64,000 bases of DNA from Lentisphaerae bacterium ADurb.Bin082 (GCA_002070945.1 MWEG01000111.1:1-64000); one strand, 5' to 3'. Counted from the stretch's first letter, positions 1-10,600 are shown. The notes: generated by a model from the letters alone, not told the origin. Numbers and translations: made by a program.

Positions 1-151
1 TATTTTTGTCCACGGCTTGAAAAAACTCAAAAAATAGGAGAAGGCTCACGAACTAATTTTGATTCCGCATGGCTGGTCCATTTTGTCGGTGAACCGAAAG
101 TAATTAGGTAGTCGGCGCCGATTGATAAAAGTTCTTCTTCAAATCAGCACT

Positions 152-548
152 TATGTGTCACCCCTTTGGGGCTCAAAAATTATTATACACCTCACCCAGG
201 GCTTCGCTACGCTCACCCTGGGCTTTTATGTCTCAGCCCTCCGGGCCTTCTGCCCCTTCACGGCTGTGGACTTGGTGGACGGGGTGGACATAGTGGACGG
301 TGGTTGTCTAAAGCACTTCTCCGCTTCACCCGACCTGCCCCGTCCAACTGGAGCAGTCAAGGAAACCAACAGACTAAAGAGCAAATCCTCATGCAATCCC
401 ATCCGCCAAGGCAACAACCCTGTAAAAAATCCGTGTCCATCGGTGTCCATCCGTGGTTGAAAAATAGGCTGTGGACGGTCGTTCACCCTAGGTCCTTTCG
501 TGTTTTTCGTGGTTAAAAGATAGGTTGTGGACGCCAGCCCACCCTAAG
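152..548. repeat. Dispersed intergenic repeat, copy A (gene-free region 1-746)
   Basis: The first 746 bases hold no convincing gene. Positions 152-308 carry a module that recurs at 24281-24449 and, partly inverted, at 41628-41760. It has a TGTGTCACCC start, GGGCTC with an A-rich tail, a CCAGGGCT...ACCCTGGGCTT hairpin, CCCTCCGGGC, and a run of GTGGAC words ending in GTGGACGG. Positions 484-540 contain the reverse complement of a second module (AACCACGAAAAA, CACGAAA, CCTAGGGTG) found at 24219-24277. A GGCGCCGATTGATA word at about 111-124 resembles elements near 41829 and 44341. Short open frames here are products of the repeats. Confidence 0.6.
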
Positions 549-746
549 TGTTCAGTGGCTACAGCAACAACTTGAGTGTCTGCTTACGCACAATCTGCTT
601 CTATTTCCTATCCTTGGTTTAGACAATTGCCAATACCGGGTTATGGTATATCAGGCATTGCCGACGTCAGCCGCTGGTCTGGGCCGCTCGCATTGCCGTC
701 TTCGCCCCTAAACCATACCACCCTCAAGCCATCTGTGACACAATCC

Positions 747-2174
747 ATGACAACACCTCCTCGCAAGCAAGAATTGGCGTCGTTGCTGGCGCCGCATGGT
801 CAAGAACACCTGCTCCGGTTCTGGGAACGCCTGTCCCCGACCGAACAAAGCAATTTTGCCGAACAGCTGCGCGGCGTAGACTGGGCGCAAGTGACCGGCT
901 GGGTACGCCAGACGACTGACGACGATGCGGCCGCCCTGCCCTTTGACCAACTCAAGCCAGCGCCATACCAGAGCTTGACGCCGACTAGCGAGGAAGAACG
1001 CCGAACCCATGCCGAGGCCATCCAGCACGGCGAATACCTCCTGCGCCAAGGCCGCGTAGCCGCGTTCACGGTCGCTGGCGGCCAGGGCACGCGTCTCGGC
1101 TATGACGGCCCTAAAGGCACCTACCCGGCTACCCCGATCCGGAAGAAATCCCTGTTCCAGCTGTTTGCCGAAGGCATCATCCGAACCCAGGAACGCTATC
1201 AAGTCACTATACCCTGGTACATTATGACCAGCCTTGTCAATGACCGCGAAACCAGGGACTTCTTCCAAAAAAACAACTATTTTGGCCTGAAGCCTGCCAA
1301 CGTCACCACGATCGTCCAAGGCATGCTGCCCGCCTTTGACGACGACGGCCGCGCCCTGCTCGCCGCCCCCGACAGCCTCGCCATGTCGCCAAATGGCCAC
1401 GGCGGCAGCTTCGCCGCCCTGCGCGACTCCGGCGCCCTGGATGAGATGGCCGATCACGGCATCACCACCATCTCCTACTGGCAGGTCGACAACCCACTCG
1501 TCAAACAGTTCGACCCCCTCTTCATCGGGCTGCATGACTTGACCGGCGCTGACATCAGCAGCCGAGCCCTGATCAAACGCGACGCCGCCGAAAAACTCGG
1601 CCATTTCTGCCAGCTCAACAACCGCCTCTACATCGTCGAATACAGCGACATGCCCTCAGACATGTTGCAACAGAAAGACAGTGACGGACGCCTGCGCTTC
1701 CGCGCTGGCAGCCCAGCCATCCACATCCTTGAGCGCGACTTTGTCCAACGCCTGACTGATGGCGCTCTCGACTTTCTCCCCCACTGCGCCCGTAAAAAAG
1801 TGCCCTTCATTGACCAGGACGGCAATTTGGTGACGCCAGACGAACCGAACGCCGTCAAAATCGAATTTTTCCTTTTTGACGCCATTCCTCTGGCGAACCA
1901 CTCCTTAGTCCTTGAGACTGACCGCAGCGAGCAGTTCGCGCCCATTAAAAATGCCGATGGCGAAGACTCGCCAGCCAGCAGCCGTGCAGCCCTGGCCGCC
2001 CGCACTGCCGCATGGTTCAAGCAGGCAGGGATCCCCTTCCCGCTTGACCAAGATGGCCAGCCAGCCGCCACGGTCGAACTGTCGCCACGCACCCTCAATT
2101 CACCGGAAGACCTGCAAGCCGCCGCTCGTCGCCTGCCCATCATCCAGCCTGGCAAAGACTACTACCTGGAATAA
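747..2174 (+). CDS. UDP-N-acetylglucosamine/UDP-sugar pyrophosphorylase (UDPGP family)
   Basis: Predicted cytoplasmic nucleotidyltransferase that makes a UDP-sugar from UTP and a sugar-1-phosphate, most like the eukaryotic-type UDP-N-acetylhexosamine pyrophosphorylases. Visible motifs are the nucleotide-binding loop GGQGTRLG at about residues 111-118, a SPNGHGGSF sugar/uridine loop, WQVDNPL, a KIEFFLFD motif, and APIKNADGEDSP near the C-terminus, in the family order. The protein is 475 residues, usual for the family. The frame is open upstream to 576, but those residues look non-coding, so I chose ATG 747, just before the conserved N-terminal helices. It could act on another sugar phosphate. 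UDP-GlcNAc would feed lipid A and cell-wall synthesis, consistent with the LpxL-like gene next door, although the 123-nt gap leaves co-transcription uncertain. Confidence 0.85.
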   Translation: MTTPPRKQELASLLAPHGQEHLLRFWERLSPTEQSNFAEQLRGVDWAQVTGWVRQTTDDDAAALPFDQLKPAPYQSLTPTSEEERRTHAEAIQHGEYLLRQGRVAAFTVAGGQGTRLGYDGPKGTYPATPIRKKSLFQLFAEGIIRTQERYQVTIPWYIMTSLVNDRETRDFFQKNNYFGLKPANVTTIVQGMLPAFDDDGRALLAAPDSLAMSPNGHGGSFAALRDSGALDEMADHGITTISYWQVDNPLVKQFDPLFIGLHDLTGADISSRALIKRDAAEKLGHFCQLNNRLYIVEYSDMPSDMLQQKDSDGRLRFRAGSPAIHILERDFVQRLTDGALDFLPHCARKKVPFIDQDGNLVTPDEPNAVKIEFFLFDAIPLANHSLVLETDRSEQFAPIKNADGEDSPASSRAALAARTAAWFKQAGIPFPLDQDGQPAATVELSPRTLNSPEDLQAAARRLPIIQPGKDYYLE

Positions 2175-2297
2175 CCCCGAGCCCATCCAACGTCATCCCA
2201 AACGCTTTCGCCTGGCTGGCGCTGAGGCGCTGACACGAATTCACAGCGTCGCGTTTTCGGCGGAGCTTCCTGCGCAAGCCAAGCAAAGCCATTCATA

Positions 2298-3293
2298 ATG
2301 AAACGCCCTAACTCCGCTCACCGCCTGCAATACGCCTTTTTGGACGCTGGCAGCGCTGCGCTGATTTTCTTGGTCGGCATCTGTCCGCTGGCGCTGGCAC
2401 GGCTTCTAGTCAGCACGGTCGTCTTCTTAGGCCGTTTCCTGTGCCCTGGCTTAGTTCGCCTGGTTGATGCCAACCTGGCGGTGGCCTTCCCAAACATGCA
2501 GGACGCTGAACGACGACGCTTGGCGCTGGCCAGCCTCCGGCACATCCTCTGGAATGGCGTTGAAACCATCAAGCTGCTCAGGCATCCGGAACGCATTTCC
2601 GATATGGCCCTGACGCCGGATGAGCCTATCGTGGACCCCTACCGGAATCGCCCTTGCATACTCTGCATACCCCACCTCGGCAATTGGGAAGTCCTGGCCC
2701 AAGCCGTTGCCCTGTGGGGAATAAACGCCGCCGCTGTCGTCGCTGCCGTTGCCACGCCGAGCATCAACAAACTCCTGACCAAGGCCAGAACCGCCAACGG
2801 CTTGCAAATCATCAACCAGAAAGGCGCTGCCCGCAAAGTCGTCCGCGCACTCCAGCAGAACTTATGCGTCGGCATCCTCATCGACCAGAACGTCAGCCCG
2901 CGTCATGGCGGCATTTTCATCGACTTTTTCGGACTGCCGGCGCCGACCAGCCGCCTGCCTGCCTCCCTGGCGCGCAAACTGAGCATCGACGTTTTAGTGG
3001 GCGCCTGCATCCGCCAGCCTGACGGACGCTTCCGCCTGGAAATCAAGCACTTGCCCAAACCAGTGGCAGACTACAAGGACGACCTTTCCCTGACCCAGGA
3101 CATTCTGGACGCCACCCAGGCTCTGATTCGCCAGCACCCGGAACAGTATACATGGTTGTACCGGCGCTGGCGTTACATCCCTGACAACGCGCCTCCAGCC
3201 CTGGCCTCGGCCTTCCCCTACTATTCCATTCCGAGGCCGTATCCGTGCGATGAGCAGCTGCTGGCGACCCTGACTGCTCGCATCAACACATAA
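2298..3293 (+). CDS. Lipid A biosynthesis acyltransferase, LpxL/HtrB family
   Basis: Membrane-associated acyltransferase of the LpxL/HtrB/LpxM family, which adds secondary acyl chains to lipid A at the inner membrane. It is 331 residues, near the usual 300-320. An N-terminal hydrophobic segment (about residues 15-50) fits a membrane anchor, followed by the catalytic HLGNWE motif at residues 126-131 (the H-x4-D/E acyltransferase motif) and a late YTWLYRRWR motif typical of the family's C-terminus. The folB-type gene follows 34 nt later in the same direction, so the two are probably co-transcribed. The precise acyl donor and position on lipid A cannot be read from the sequence. Confidence 0.85.
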   Translation: MKRPNSAHRLQYAFLDAGSAALIFLVGICPLALARLLVSTVVFLGRFLCPGLVRLVDANLAVAFPNMQDAERRRLALASLRHILWNGVETIKLLRHPERISDMALTPDEPIVDPYRNRPCILCIPHLGNWEVLAQAVALWGINAAAVVAAVATPSINKLLTKARTANGLQIINQKGAARKVVRALQQNLCVGILIDQNVSPRHGGIFIDFFGLPAPTSRLPASLARKLSIDVLVGACIRQPDGRFRLEIKHLPKPVADYKDDLSLTQDILDATQALIRQHPEQYTWLYRRWRYIPDNAPPALASAFPYYSIPRPYPCDEQLLATLTARINT

Positions 3294-3327
3294 AACCCAG
3301 CCACCCCAGCCGGGAGGAATGACTGTC

Positions 3328-3675
3328 ATGGACAAAATCATCATCCGCCGACTTGAACTGAACTGCGTCATCGGCTGCAATCCCGAAGAGCGCCTGGCGC
3401 CGCGCAAACTGCTGGCCACTATCACGCTGCTGACGGACACGCGCCCAGCCGCGACATCAGACAACCTGAAGGACACGGTCAACTACGCTACCCTGTCCAG
3501 GCGCCTGCGCAATTATGCGGCCACCACCAGCTTCCTCCTGATCGAAACCCTTGCTGAGCAATTAGCCGCCCACTGCCTGAACACGCCAGGCGTCCAAGGG
3601 GTGACTGTCGTTCTTGACAAGCCTAACTGCATCAGCCAGGCCGAAGGCGCAGCCGTCGAAATCACCCGGCCATGA
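3328..3675 (+). CDS. folB: Dihydroneopterin aldolase (FolB)
   Basis: Folate pathway enzyme that converts 7,8-dihydroneopterin to 6-hydroxymethyl-dihydropterin plus glycolaldehyde. The short single-domain protein (115 residues) has the family pattern: I-x-L-x-x-x-x-x-I-G near the start (LNCVIGCNPEER), a DTVNYATLSRRL segment, FLLIETLAEQLA in the middle and a LDKPN motif carrying the conserved lysine near the C-terminus. ATG 3328 is preferred to ATG 3319 because GGAGG at 3313-3317 sits 10 nt before it but only 1 nt before the other. The stop overlaps the next gene's ATG by 4 nt (ATGA), indicating translational coupling. Confidence 0.85.
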   Translation: MDKIIIRRLELNCVIGCNPEERLAPRKLLATITLLTDTRPAATSDNLKDTVNYATLSRRLRNYAATTSFLLIETLAEQLAAHCLNTPGVQGVTVVLDKPNCISQAEGAAVEITRP

Positions 3676-4205
3676 TTCCGCCCTCTGAACAGAAGACCGA
3701 GACGACGACGCCAGCCAGCAGCGGCCAAGCTGACCTCCCGGAAGTGCTTCTGGCAGTCGACCTTGGCCTACGCGCTGGCTTGGCCTGGTTTAATCGACAG
3801 GGTCGCCTGATCCGCTGCCGTTCCACCCATTTCACCGATCGCGCCACCCTCCGCCGCGCCTTGCCAGCCCTCTGGCAGGAAGTGCCTGGAGTCACCGTGC
3901 TGGTGCTGGAAGGCGGCGGCGATTTGGCGGAAATCTGGCTGGACAGCGCCCGGCGGCGCAACATCGCCACGCATCAGGTCGCTGCCCAGGATTGGCGCGC
4001 GGAACTGCTTTTCCAGCGCGAGCAACGCTCCGGTGCCCAAGCCAAGGCCGTAGCCGGGAAGCTCTGCCAAAAGGTGATGCGCTGGTCTGGCTATACGCGC
4101 CCTGGACAGCTCGTCCACGATGCATCCGAAGCCGTGCTCTGCGGCCTTTGGATGACCCATCGCCTCGGCTGGCTCCCGCAATGGCCGTCCGAACTGCGCA
4201 CCTGA
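3672..4205 (+). CDS. RuvC-like / RNase H-fold nuclease, uncharacterised
   Basis: A 177-residue protein with the order of acidic residues of RuvC-type resolvases: D30 in VDLG on a first strand, E80 in LVLEGGG on a later strand, and D150 with E153 in HDASEAVLCGLW on a C-terminal helix. These resemble the D, E, DxxD catalytic set of E. coli RuvC. A small alanine-rich N-terminal tail (residues 1-22) precedes the fold. Known of the family: metal-dependent junction or RNA/DNA cleavage. Inference: an alternative Holliday-junction resolvase or an uncharacterised RuvC-like protein; no experiment supports a substrate. It overlaps folB by 4 nt and is probably its operon partner. Confidence 0.55.
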   Translation: MIPPSEQKTETTTPASSGQADLPEVLLAVDLGLRAGLAWFNRQGRLIRCRSTHFTDRATLRRALPALWQEVPGVTVLVLEGGGDLAEIWLDSARRRNIATHQVAAQDWRAELLFQREQRSGAQAKAVAGKLCQKVMRWSGYTRPGQLVHDASEAVLCGLWMTHRLGWLPQWPSELRT

Positions 4206-4226
4206 AACGGCACAGGGCAGACCGAC

Positions 4227-5396
4227 TCAGGCCTTGGTGAGGGACGACACGTCCACAACGTAAACCTGCCGAGAACCCTCGTGAATGGAGTCAATGCAGA
4301 CGGCGCTGTCATCCCGCGACCAGTTGGGATGCAAGTCACAGCGGGTCGGGATAGGATAGGTGGGGTCTGCATAAAAGCTGCCGATTTCAAAGGCCTCGCC
4401 GTCAGCCAGGCGATACAAGAACAGCTTCCGGCAGGAATCCTTCTGCGGATACGAATCAGTTAGCATCCAGCGGCTGTCGCTGGAATAGGAGCAATGGCCG
4501 TCCCCAGGGAAAACGCCCTTGGCAATGACTTCGACCGTGTCGGTCTGATCCGTGAACAAATGATAATTCCAGCCAGTGGCATGGCGATTGGAATAGTTGA
4601 TGATCTGGCGGTCATTGACCCACACATAATGCGAGCTCATGTCTTCGAGGTTAAGCGGATACAGCTCGCTGCCGTCCAGGTTGGCGGTGAACATGTGGGT
4701 CAGATGCCAGGGCGAGCCGTCCGGACGTCTGAGGCGCCAACGGTGGAAGAAGGCAAAGCGGCGACTGTCTGGGCTGAACAGTATATGATTGAACCAGCCC
4801 GGCGTCCGCTCCATGCTGTTCTTCCCAGTTCGCATGTACTCCCGGGTCACCCGGTCGACGCTGACAGCGAGCTTGGCGGTGTTGGCCTTCAAATCGACGA
4901 GCCAGACGCCGTCGCCGTCTGGATGATGCTGGCCCAGGAACGGGTCGCGGCCGCCAGGATAGCCATATCCAGGCCGCTCGCGGTCCAGACGGGAGAAATT
5001 CAGGCTGAGCGCCCAGCGGCCATCTGGACTGAGGCAGTAGATAGGCCGGCAGATGGTTTCCGTCTTGCCAGTGTTTAAGTCCAGGATGCGGGCGACAAAG
5101 CCATCGCCTTCGCGGTCATTGAAGATGATCTTGTTATCGTCATCTGACAGCCATTGCAGCATGCTGCCCTGCTGCCAGCACCAGGCGTCTGTTTCCGCCA
5201 CTGGCGTGAAGACCTTGTTTTCGATGACGCCGATGACGGCCTTTTCGCCGGGGACAGGCTGCCGCGCCACAAAGCTGGTCTGGTGCGCCAGGAGCCGACG
5301 GCCGCTGCGATCCCACGGATACTTGTCAAAATAGCCGAAAAAATGATGCTTGGATCCAGAAGTGACGCGCTCTACCGGCAAATGCATGGTCTTCAT
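4227..5396 (-). CDS. PD40/WD40-like beta-propeller protein, possible oligogalacturonate-lyase relative
   Basis: A 389-residue protein without a clear signal peptide. Repeating segments such as LSPDGRWALSLN, FSPDSRRFAFF and SSDSRWMLTDSY are typical TolB/PD40 propeller blades, and an N-terminal HHFFGYFDKYPWD segment looks family specific. The overall pattern resembles oligogalacturonate-lyase-like propellers of PVC and Bacteroidota genomes, but I cannot see a defined catalytic set, so the function is unassigned. It sits 47 nt downstream of the secreted TIM-barrel gene in the same direction, with AGGAGAA before its ATG, so the two are likely one operon. Confidence 0.6.
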   Translation of the reverse strand: MKTMHLPVERVTSGSKHHFFGYFDKYPWDRSGRRLLAHQTSFVARQPVPGEKAVIGVIENKVFTPVAETDAWCWQQGSMLQWLSDDDNKIIFNDREGDGFVARILDLNTGKTETICRPIYCLSPDGRWALSLNFSRLDRERPGYGYPGGRDPFLGQHHPDGDGVWLVDLKANTAKLAVSVDRVTREYMRTGKNSMERTPGWFNHILFSPDSRRFAFFHRWRLRRPDGSPWHLTHMFTANLDGSELYPLNLEDMSSHYVWVNDRQIINYSNRHATGWNYHLFTDQTDTVEVIAKGVFPGDGHCSYSSDSRWMLTDSYPQKDSCRKLFLYRLADGEAFEIGSFYADPTYPIPTRCDLHPNWSRDDSAVCIDSIHEGSRQVYVVDVSSLTKA

Positions 5397-5443
5397 AAAC
5401 GACTTCTCCTGCTAAGAATTGTGCAAGGCCGCATCATCGCGGC

Positions 5444-7534
5444 TTAATAGATTTTCACCTCAACGCCATGCGGCGGCAAGGTGGCCGTCATCGACACGCC
5501 AGGGGCAGTGACCCGGATCTCGACTTCTTTGTCCTCCGGGTTGACAATCGCCAGGGCGCGCCGGCCGTCTTCAGCCCGTTTCAACCAATAATATACACCC
5601 TCTGGCAGCGTTCCCTCAGGAAGCTTTTCATTTCTGCCAATCAAGAATGGCATCAGGCCATTCAGTTCCTGGGTAGTCGAGCACACCTCAGCCCATTGGA
5701 TGGGCGAATGGATGCGCATGTCATAGCGGTCTTTGGGCAGCCAGTAGTAGACGATGCCCTGTACGCCGGTGGCCAAGGCCAGGTGCGTCATGCAACGGAT
5801 TTTGCCGGCCTTGGGCTCGACTTCCTCCGGCGGCAGATCACGCACTGCCTTCTGACGCCAGTCAAACGCCTGGATGACCGCCCACAAAGGCTGTTCAGGC
5901 GAAGCCAGCAGCCGCGAATTCTCCAACGCCTTGACCATGCTGACGATCGGATGCCGCCCGACCGGGTAAGGGTCGTGCCAGTAGATGTCAGACAGGCCAG
6001 CGCCGAAAAATTGGTTGAGGCTGCTTTTCGGGTTGGTTGTACACATCAGCAGGGTGCGCGGAATGCCGCGACCAGCTCTTTTCACAGCCTCGGTGGTGTC
6101 CCGGAAGTTGAAGCGATTGATCCACAGCTCCGGCTCGTCCGCCAGGTACCAAGTCACCAGGCCAGGTTCGTCATAGACCTCGCCGCAGAATGTCTCAATA
6201 GCGTCGAACTCTCCGTTTTGCATCCATTTTCTCGGGATGCCGATGCAGGCCGTCACGCCGTTCTTGACGCAGTCACGCAAGTAGGCGCGGGCCTCTTCGG
6301 GCTTGCGAGGGGCGTGTTCAAAGAAATACGAATGGGTGAAATTGAAGCCAGCCTCCTTGATGCCGGTGAAAGTATGCAATTCATCAGAAGGATCGCGGTA
6401 CGTCCCGACCGGGAAAAACGGCTTGCCGTCAATCAGCATCACCAGGTCGTCGCGGAAAGTGATTTTGGCAGCTGGATTCTTGTTGATGTAAAGCAATTCC
6501 GTGGCCTTGCCGTCAAGGACGACCTTGACCTGATAGCAGCCGGGCGCCAAGTCACGGCCAGGCCGGAACGTCAGCGCCATCGATGTCTGGGCGAGCATCT
6601 CGACCGGCACGTCGCCGATTTTGACCTCAACCTTCGTTCCCTCGGCCAGCGACGGATAAAAGCGCACCTTCAATTCAGCGCGAGGCTCGAACACGCCGTT
6701 CGGGAAGTCCTTGAACACCTTCACGGCATAGCCGACTGGCAAAGCCGCCACAGTGAAGGTGCCGGTCTGAGCCGGCAGATCGCCGCGGCGGTGCGCCCAG
6801 CAGTTACGCACATACCAAACACCGGGAACCAGGGCATGCGACGGCGTGAAAGCCTCAGCGTCAGTCATAAACTCAAACGTCGACTCCGGCGGAAAGGACG
6901 GGTCTTGGCTCAGCAAAATCCGCCGCCGCAGATTGTCCTTGGCGCCCTGCATTATCGGCAGCGGCGAATGCAACGTTGGCGGGTTCACAGCAGCGTCAAT
7001 GTCCAGCTGCGTCTCGAACTTCGATTCGCTCATCTCAAAATCGCGGAACCAGGCCTTGCCCTGCCCCTCCACGCAGAGCCAGACTTGGATGAAACGGACT
7101 TGCTCCGGAATAGCAATCGTCGAAGAGATCGCCACTTTCTGCCAATCGCTCGTCTGCATTCCTCCACGCGGAAATTCGCCGCCATTCACCCACTTGCGCT
7201 CGCCATCCAAAAAGCCGAAAAACAACGTCGCCCCGCGGTCCGCATTGTCACGCGGCAAGACATTCTCGGTTCTGACGCTGACACTGCCGCAATAGTACTT
7301 CCCGACCTCAACCGGCACGTCCAGCAACACTTGCCGCCGCTCGCCGCCGCTCGCCGTAATCTCAATCGAATCACCCGCCGAGCGCACGCCAGCGTCAGGA
7401 ATCTTCCAGCCAAAAGTGCGCAATGACTCCAAAGTCCCGCTTAAATCGTCGCGAAATGGCACTTCCTGTGAGCTAACCAACCCACACACACCAAAAAACA
7501 TGACCGCTGACAAACACAACAAACGACTCCGCAT
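5444..7534 (-). CDS. Secreted glycoside-hydrolase-like TIM-barrel protein
   Basis: A 696-residue exported protein. Residues 1-22 form a signal peptide (charged start, hydrophobic core, cleavage near VSSQ). The N-terminal 180 residues look like a carbohydrate-binding beta-sandwich (FRDFEMSES near its end). A second beta region precedes a catalytic-type domain from about residue 360, which opens with LMIDGKPFFPVGTY-like residues as in clan A glycosidases and contains TWYLADEPELW at about residue 460, with acidic residues where GH-A enzymes hold catalytic glutamates. The C-terminus ends in a small beta domain. CAGGAGG precedes the ATG by 6 nt. Substrate unknown; family assignment is by fold pattern only. 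Confidence 0.6.
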   Translation of the reverse strand: MRSRLLCLSAVMFFGVCGLVSSQEVPFRDDLSGTLESLRTFGWKIPDAGVRSAGDSIEITASGGERRQVLLDVPVEVGKYYCGSVSVRTENVLPRDNADRGATLFFGFLDGERKWVNGGEFPRGGMQTSDWQKVAISSTIAIPEQVRFIQVWLCVEGQGKAWFRDFEMSESKFETQLDIDAAVNPPTLHSPLPIMQGAKDNLRRRILLSQDPSFPPESTFEFMTDAEAFTPSHALVPGVWYVRNCWAHRRGDLPAQTGTFTVAALPVGYAVKVFKDFPNGVFEPRAELKVRFYPSLAEGTKVEVKIGDVPVEMLAQTSMALTFRPGRDLAPGCYQVKVVLDGKATELLYINKNPAAKITFRDDLVMLIDGKPFFPVGTYRDPSDELHTFTGIKEAGFNFTHSYFFEHAPRKPEEARAYLRDCVKNGVTACIGIPRKWMQNGEFDAIETFCGEVYDEPGLVTWYLADEPELWINRFNFRDTTEAVKRAGRGIPRTLLMCTTNPKSSLNQFFGAGLSDIYWHDPYPVGRHPIVSMVKALENSRLLASPEQPLWAVIQAFDWRQKAVRDLPPEEVEPKAGKIRCMTHLALATGVQGIVYYWLPKDRYDMRIHSPIQWAEVCSTTQELNGLMPFLIGRNEKLPEGTLPEGVYYWLKRAEDGRRALAIVNPEDKEVEIRVTAPGVSMTATLPPHGVEVKIY

Positions 7535-7685
7535 CGCGAACCTCCTGATTAGGACTTGACAAAAAACACACTCTATACACTTGTACTGACATTAACGATA
7601 ATGACTAAAAGCAAAAAAGCAAATTTTGATTCTTCACGGTTTTGCGAAAAAGAAGTTTCATTCTCTGTTGTAGAGTAGAAAGTCA

Positions 7686-10600
7686 TTATTGAGGGTACTC
7701 TTGTTGGTTCCATACTGCTGTTGGGCGTCCGCCATATTGTTCGCCCCAGCCAGCAGCGCCAGATACATAATAGATAATACAGGGACAATTCCTAAATATA
7801 TCGGGATCATCGGATGGGGGCGGGGGACCTGCGAAGTAGACGCCAGCAAGATTTTCACATTCAGCAAACGCTTCATCCCCGATGCTGGTCACGCTGCCAG
7901 GAATCACTATGCTGGTCAGACTGGAGCAACCGGAAAACGCTTCATCACCGATGCTGGTCACGCCGTCTTCTATCACCACACTGGTGAGACCGGTGCAGTC
8001 AGCAAACGCTTCATCCCCGATGCTGGTCACGCTATCAGGAATCACTACGCTGGTCAGACTGGAGCAACCGGAAAACGCTTTATCACCGATGCTGGTCACG
8101 CCGTCTTCTATCACCACACTGGTGAGGCCAGAGCATTCAGCAAACGCTTCATCCCCGATGCTGGTCACGCTGCCAGGAATCACTATGCTGGTCAGACTGG
8201 AGCAACCGGAAAACGCCTCTTCCTCGATGCTGGTCACGCCGTCAGGAATCTGATACCCACCGCTTTTGCCAGCAGGATATTGCATAAGAGTTTGTTGATT
8301 TTTATCAAAAAGAATGCCCCCGCAACTGCTGTAGGATTGATTGGCTGATTCTACGACAATTTCGGCAAGTCTTGAACAACCTGCAAATGGCCTAACCCCG
8401 ATATAGTTGACGTTGGCGGGAATCACTATGCTGGCGAGACCGGTGCAACCGAAAAACGCTCCACCACCGATGCTGGTTACGCTAGCGGAAATCACCACGC
8501 TGGTCAGGCTGGAGCAGCCGGAAAAAGCTGAATCTCCGATGCTAGTCACGTTGTCGGGAAGCACTATGCCAGTGAGACTGTGGCACTCGAAGAACGCTGC
8601 ATCCCCGATGCTGGTGACGCTGTCGGGAATTGCCATGCCGGTCAAGCTGGAGCAACCGGAAAACGCCCATTCCCCGATGCTGGTCACACCGCTTGGAATC
8701 ACCACGCTGGAGAGGCCGGAGCAGGCGGAAAACGCCCTTTTCTCAATAGCGGTGACGAGGGGGGGAATCACCACGCTGGAGAGGCCGGAACATTTGAAAA
8801 ACGCCCATTCCCCGATGCTGGTCACACTGCTGGGGATCACTATGCTGGTAAGGCCGGAGCAGTCGGAAAACGCCCATTCCCCGATGCTAGTGACGCGGAA
8901 GGGAATCTGATACCCGCCACTTTTGCCAGCAGGATATTGAATAAGAGTTGTTTGATTTTTATCAAAAAGAACGCCCGCAAAACTGCCGTATGCTGGATTG
9001 GTTGGTTCTACGACGATTTCGGCAAGTTTTGAACAACCTGAAAATGGGCCAATCCCGATGCTGGTCACGCTAGCGGGAATCACCACGCTGGTCAGGCCAG
9101 AGCAGTAGGAAAACGCTCTTTCACCGATGCTGGTGACGCTGTCGGGAATCACCACGCTGGTCAGGCCAGAGCAGTAGGAAAACGCTCTTTCCCCGATGCT
9201 GGTCACGCTGTCGGGAATCACTATGCTGGTCAGGCCAGAGCAGCCGGAAAACACCTCTTCACCGATGCAGGTGACGCTAGCGGGAATCACCACGCTGGTC
9301 AGGCCAGAGCAGCGAAAAAATGCACTTTCACCGATGCTGGTGACGCTAGTGGGAATCACCACGCTGGTCAGGCCAGAGCAGTAGGAAAACGCACTATCCC
9401 CGATGCTGGTCACGCTATCGGGAATCACCACGCCGGTGAGGCCAGAGCAATAGTTAAAGACACTTTCACCGATGCTGGTCAAGCTGCCAGGAATCACTAT
9501 GCTGGAGAGGCCAGAACAGCCGGAAAACGCTTCATCACCGATGTTAGTCACGCTGCCAGGAATTACTATGCTGGAGAGGCCAGAGCAGCAGGCAAACGCT
9601 AAATTCCCAATATTAGTGACACGGGAGGGGATTACTATGCTGGTGAGGCGGGAGCAGTCGAAAAATGCTCTTGCTCCGATGCTGGTGACATTGTCAGGGA
9701 TCACCACGCTGGCGAGCTCGGAGCAACTGAAAAATGCTGAATCTCCGATGCTGGTGACGCTGTCGGGAATCACTATGCTGGTGAGGCGGGAGCAGTCGGA
9801 AAATGCCGAATCTCCGATGCTGGTGACGCTGTCGGGAATTGCCAAGTTGGTCAGGCTGGCACAGTCCTGAAACGCACCATCCCCAATGCTGGTCACGCTG
9901 GCAGGAATCACTACGCTGGTGAGGTTGGAACAGCCGGAAAATGCTCTTGCCCCGATGCTGGTGACGCTGTCAGAAATCTGACACCCACCACTTTTGCCAG
10001 CGGGATATTGAATAAGAGTTGTTTGATTTTTATCAAAAAGAATACCCCCGCAACTGCTATAGGATGGATTAGCTGATTCTACGACAATTTCGGCAAGGGT
10101 TGAACAATCTGCAAATGGGCTAACCACGATACTGGTGACGCTGGCAGGAATCACCACGCTGGTGAGGCGGGTGCAGCCGGAAAACGCACCATTTCCAATG
10201 CTGGTCACGCTATCGGGAATCACTATGCTGGAGAGGAGGGAGCATTTGTAAAAGGCGACTGCACCAATGCTGGTCACGCCGCCGGGAAGCACTACACTGG
10301 TGAGATTTTCACATTTACTAAACGTCAAATCCCCGATACTGGTCACGCTGCGAGGAATCACTATGCTGGAGAGACGAGAACACCAGAAAAACGCACCTGC
10401 GCCGATGCTGGTCACGCTGTCGGGAAGCACCACGCTAATGAGGCTGGAGCAGCATAAAAACGCACCTGCGCCAATGCCGGTGACATTGTCAGGAATCACT
10501 ATGCTGGTGATGCCGGAACAATCGGAAAATGCTTTCTTCTCAATGCAAGTAACCGGATATCCATTAATGCTGCTTGGGATGACTACATCACCACCTGGAC

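Noticed and set aside
122-516. Two overlapping short frames at the window start
   Set aside because: Both run through the dispersed repeat module and translate GTGGAC runs; no ribosome site or recognisable domain.
5468-7426. Long plus-strand frame opposite the secreted TIM-barrel gene
   Set aside because: Composition is that of an antisense frame in GC-rich coding DNA, whereas the minus-strand protein has a signal peptide and recognisable motifs.
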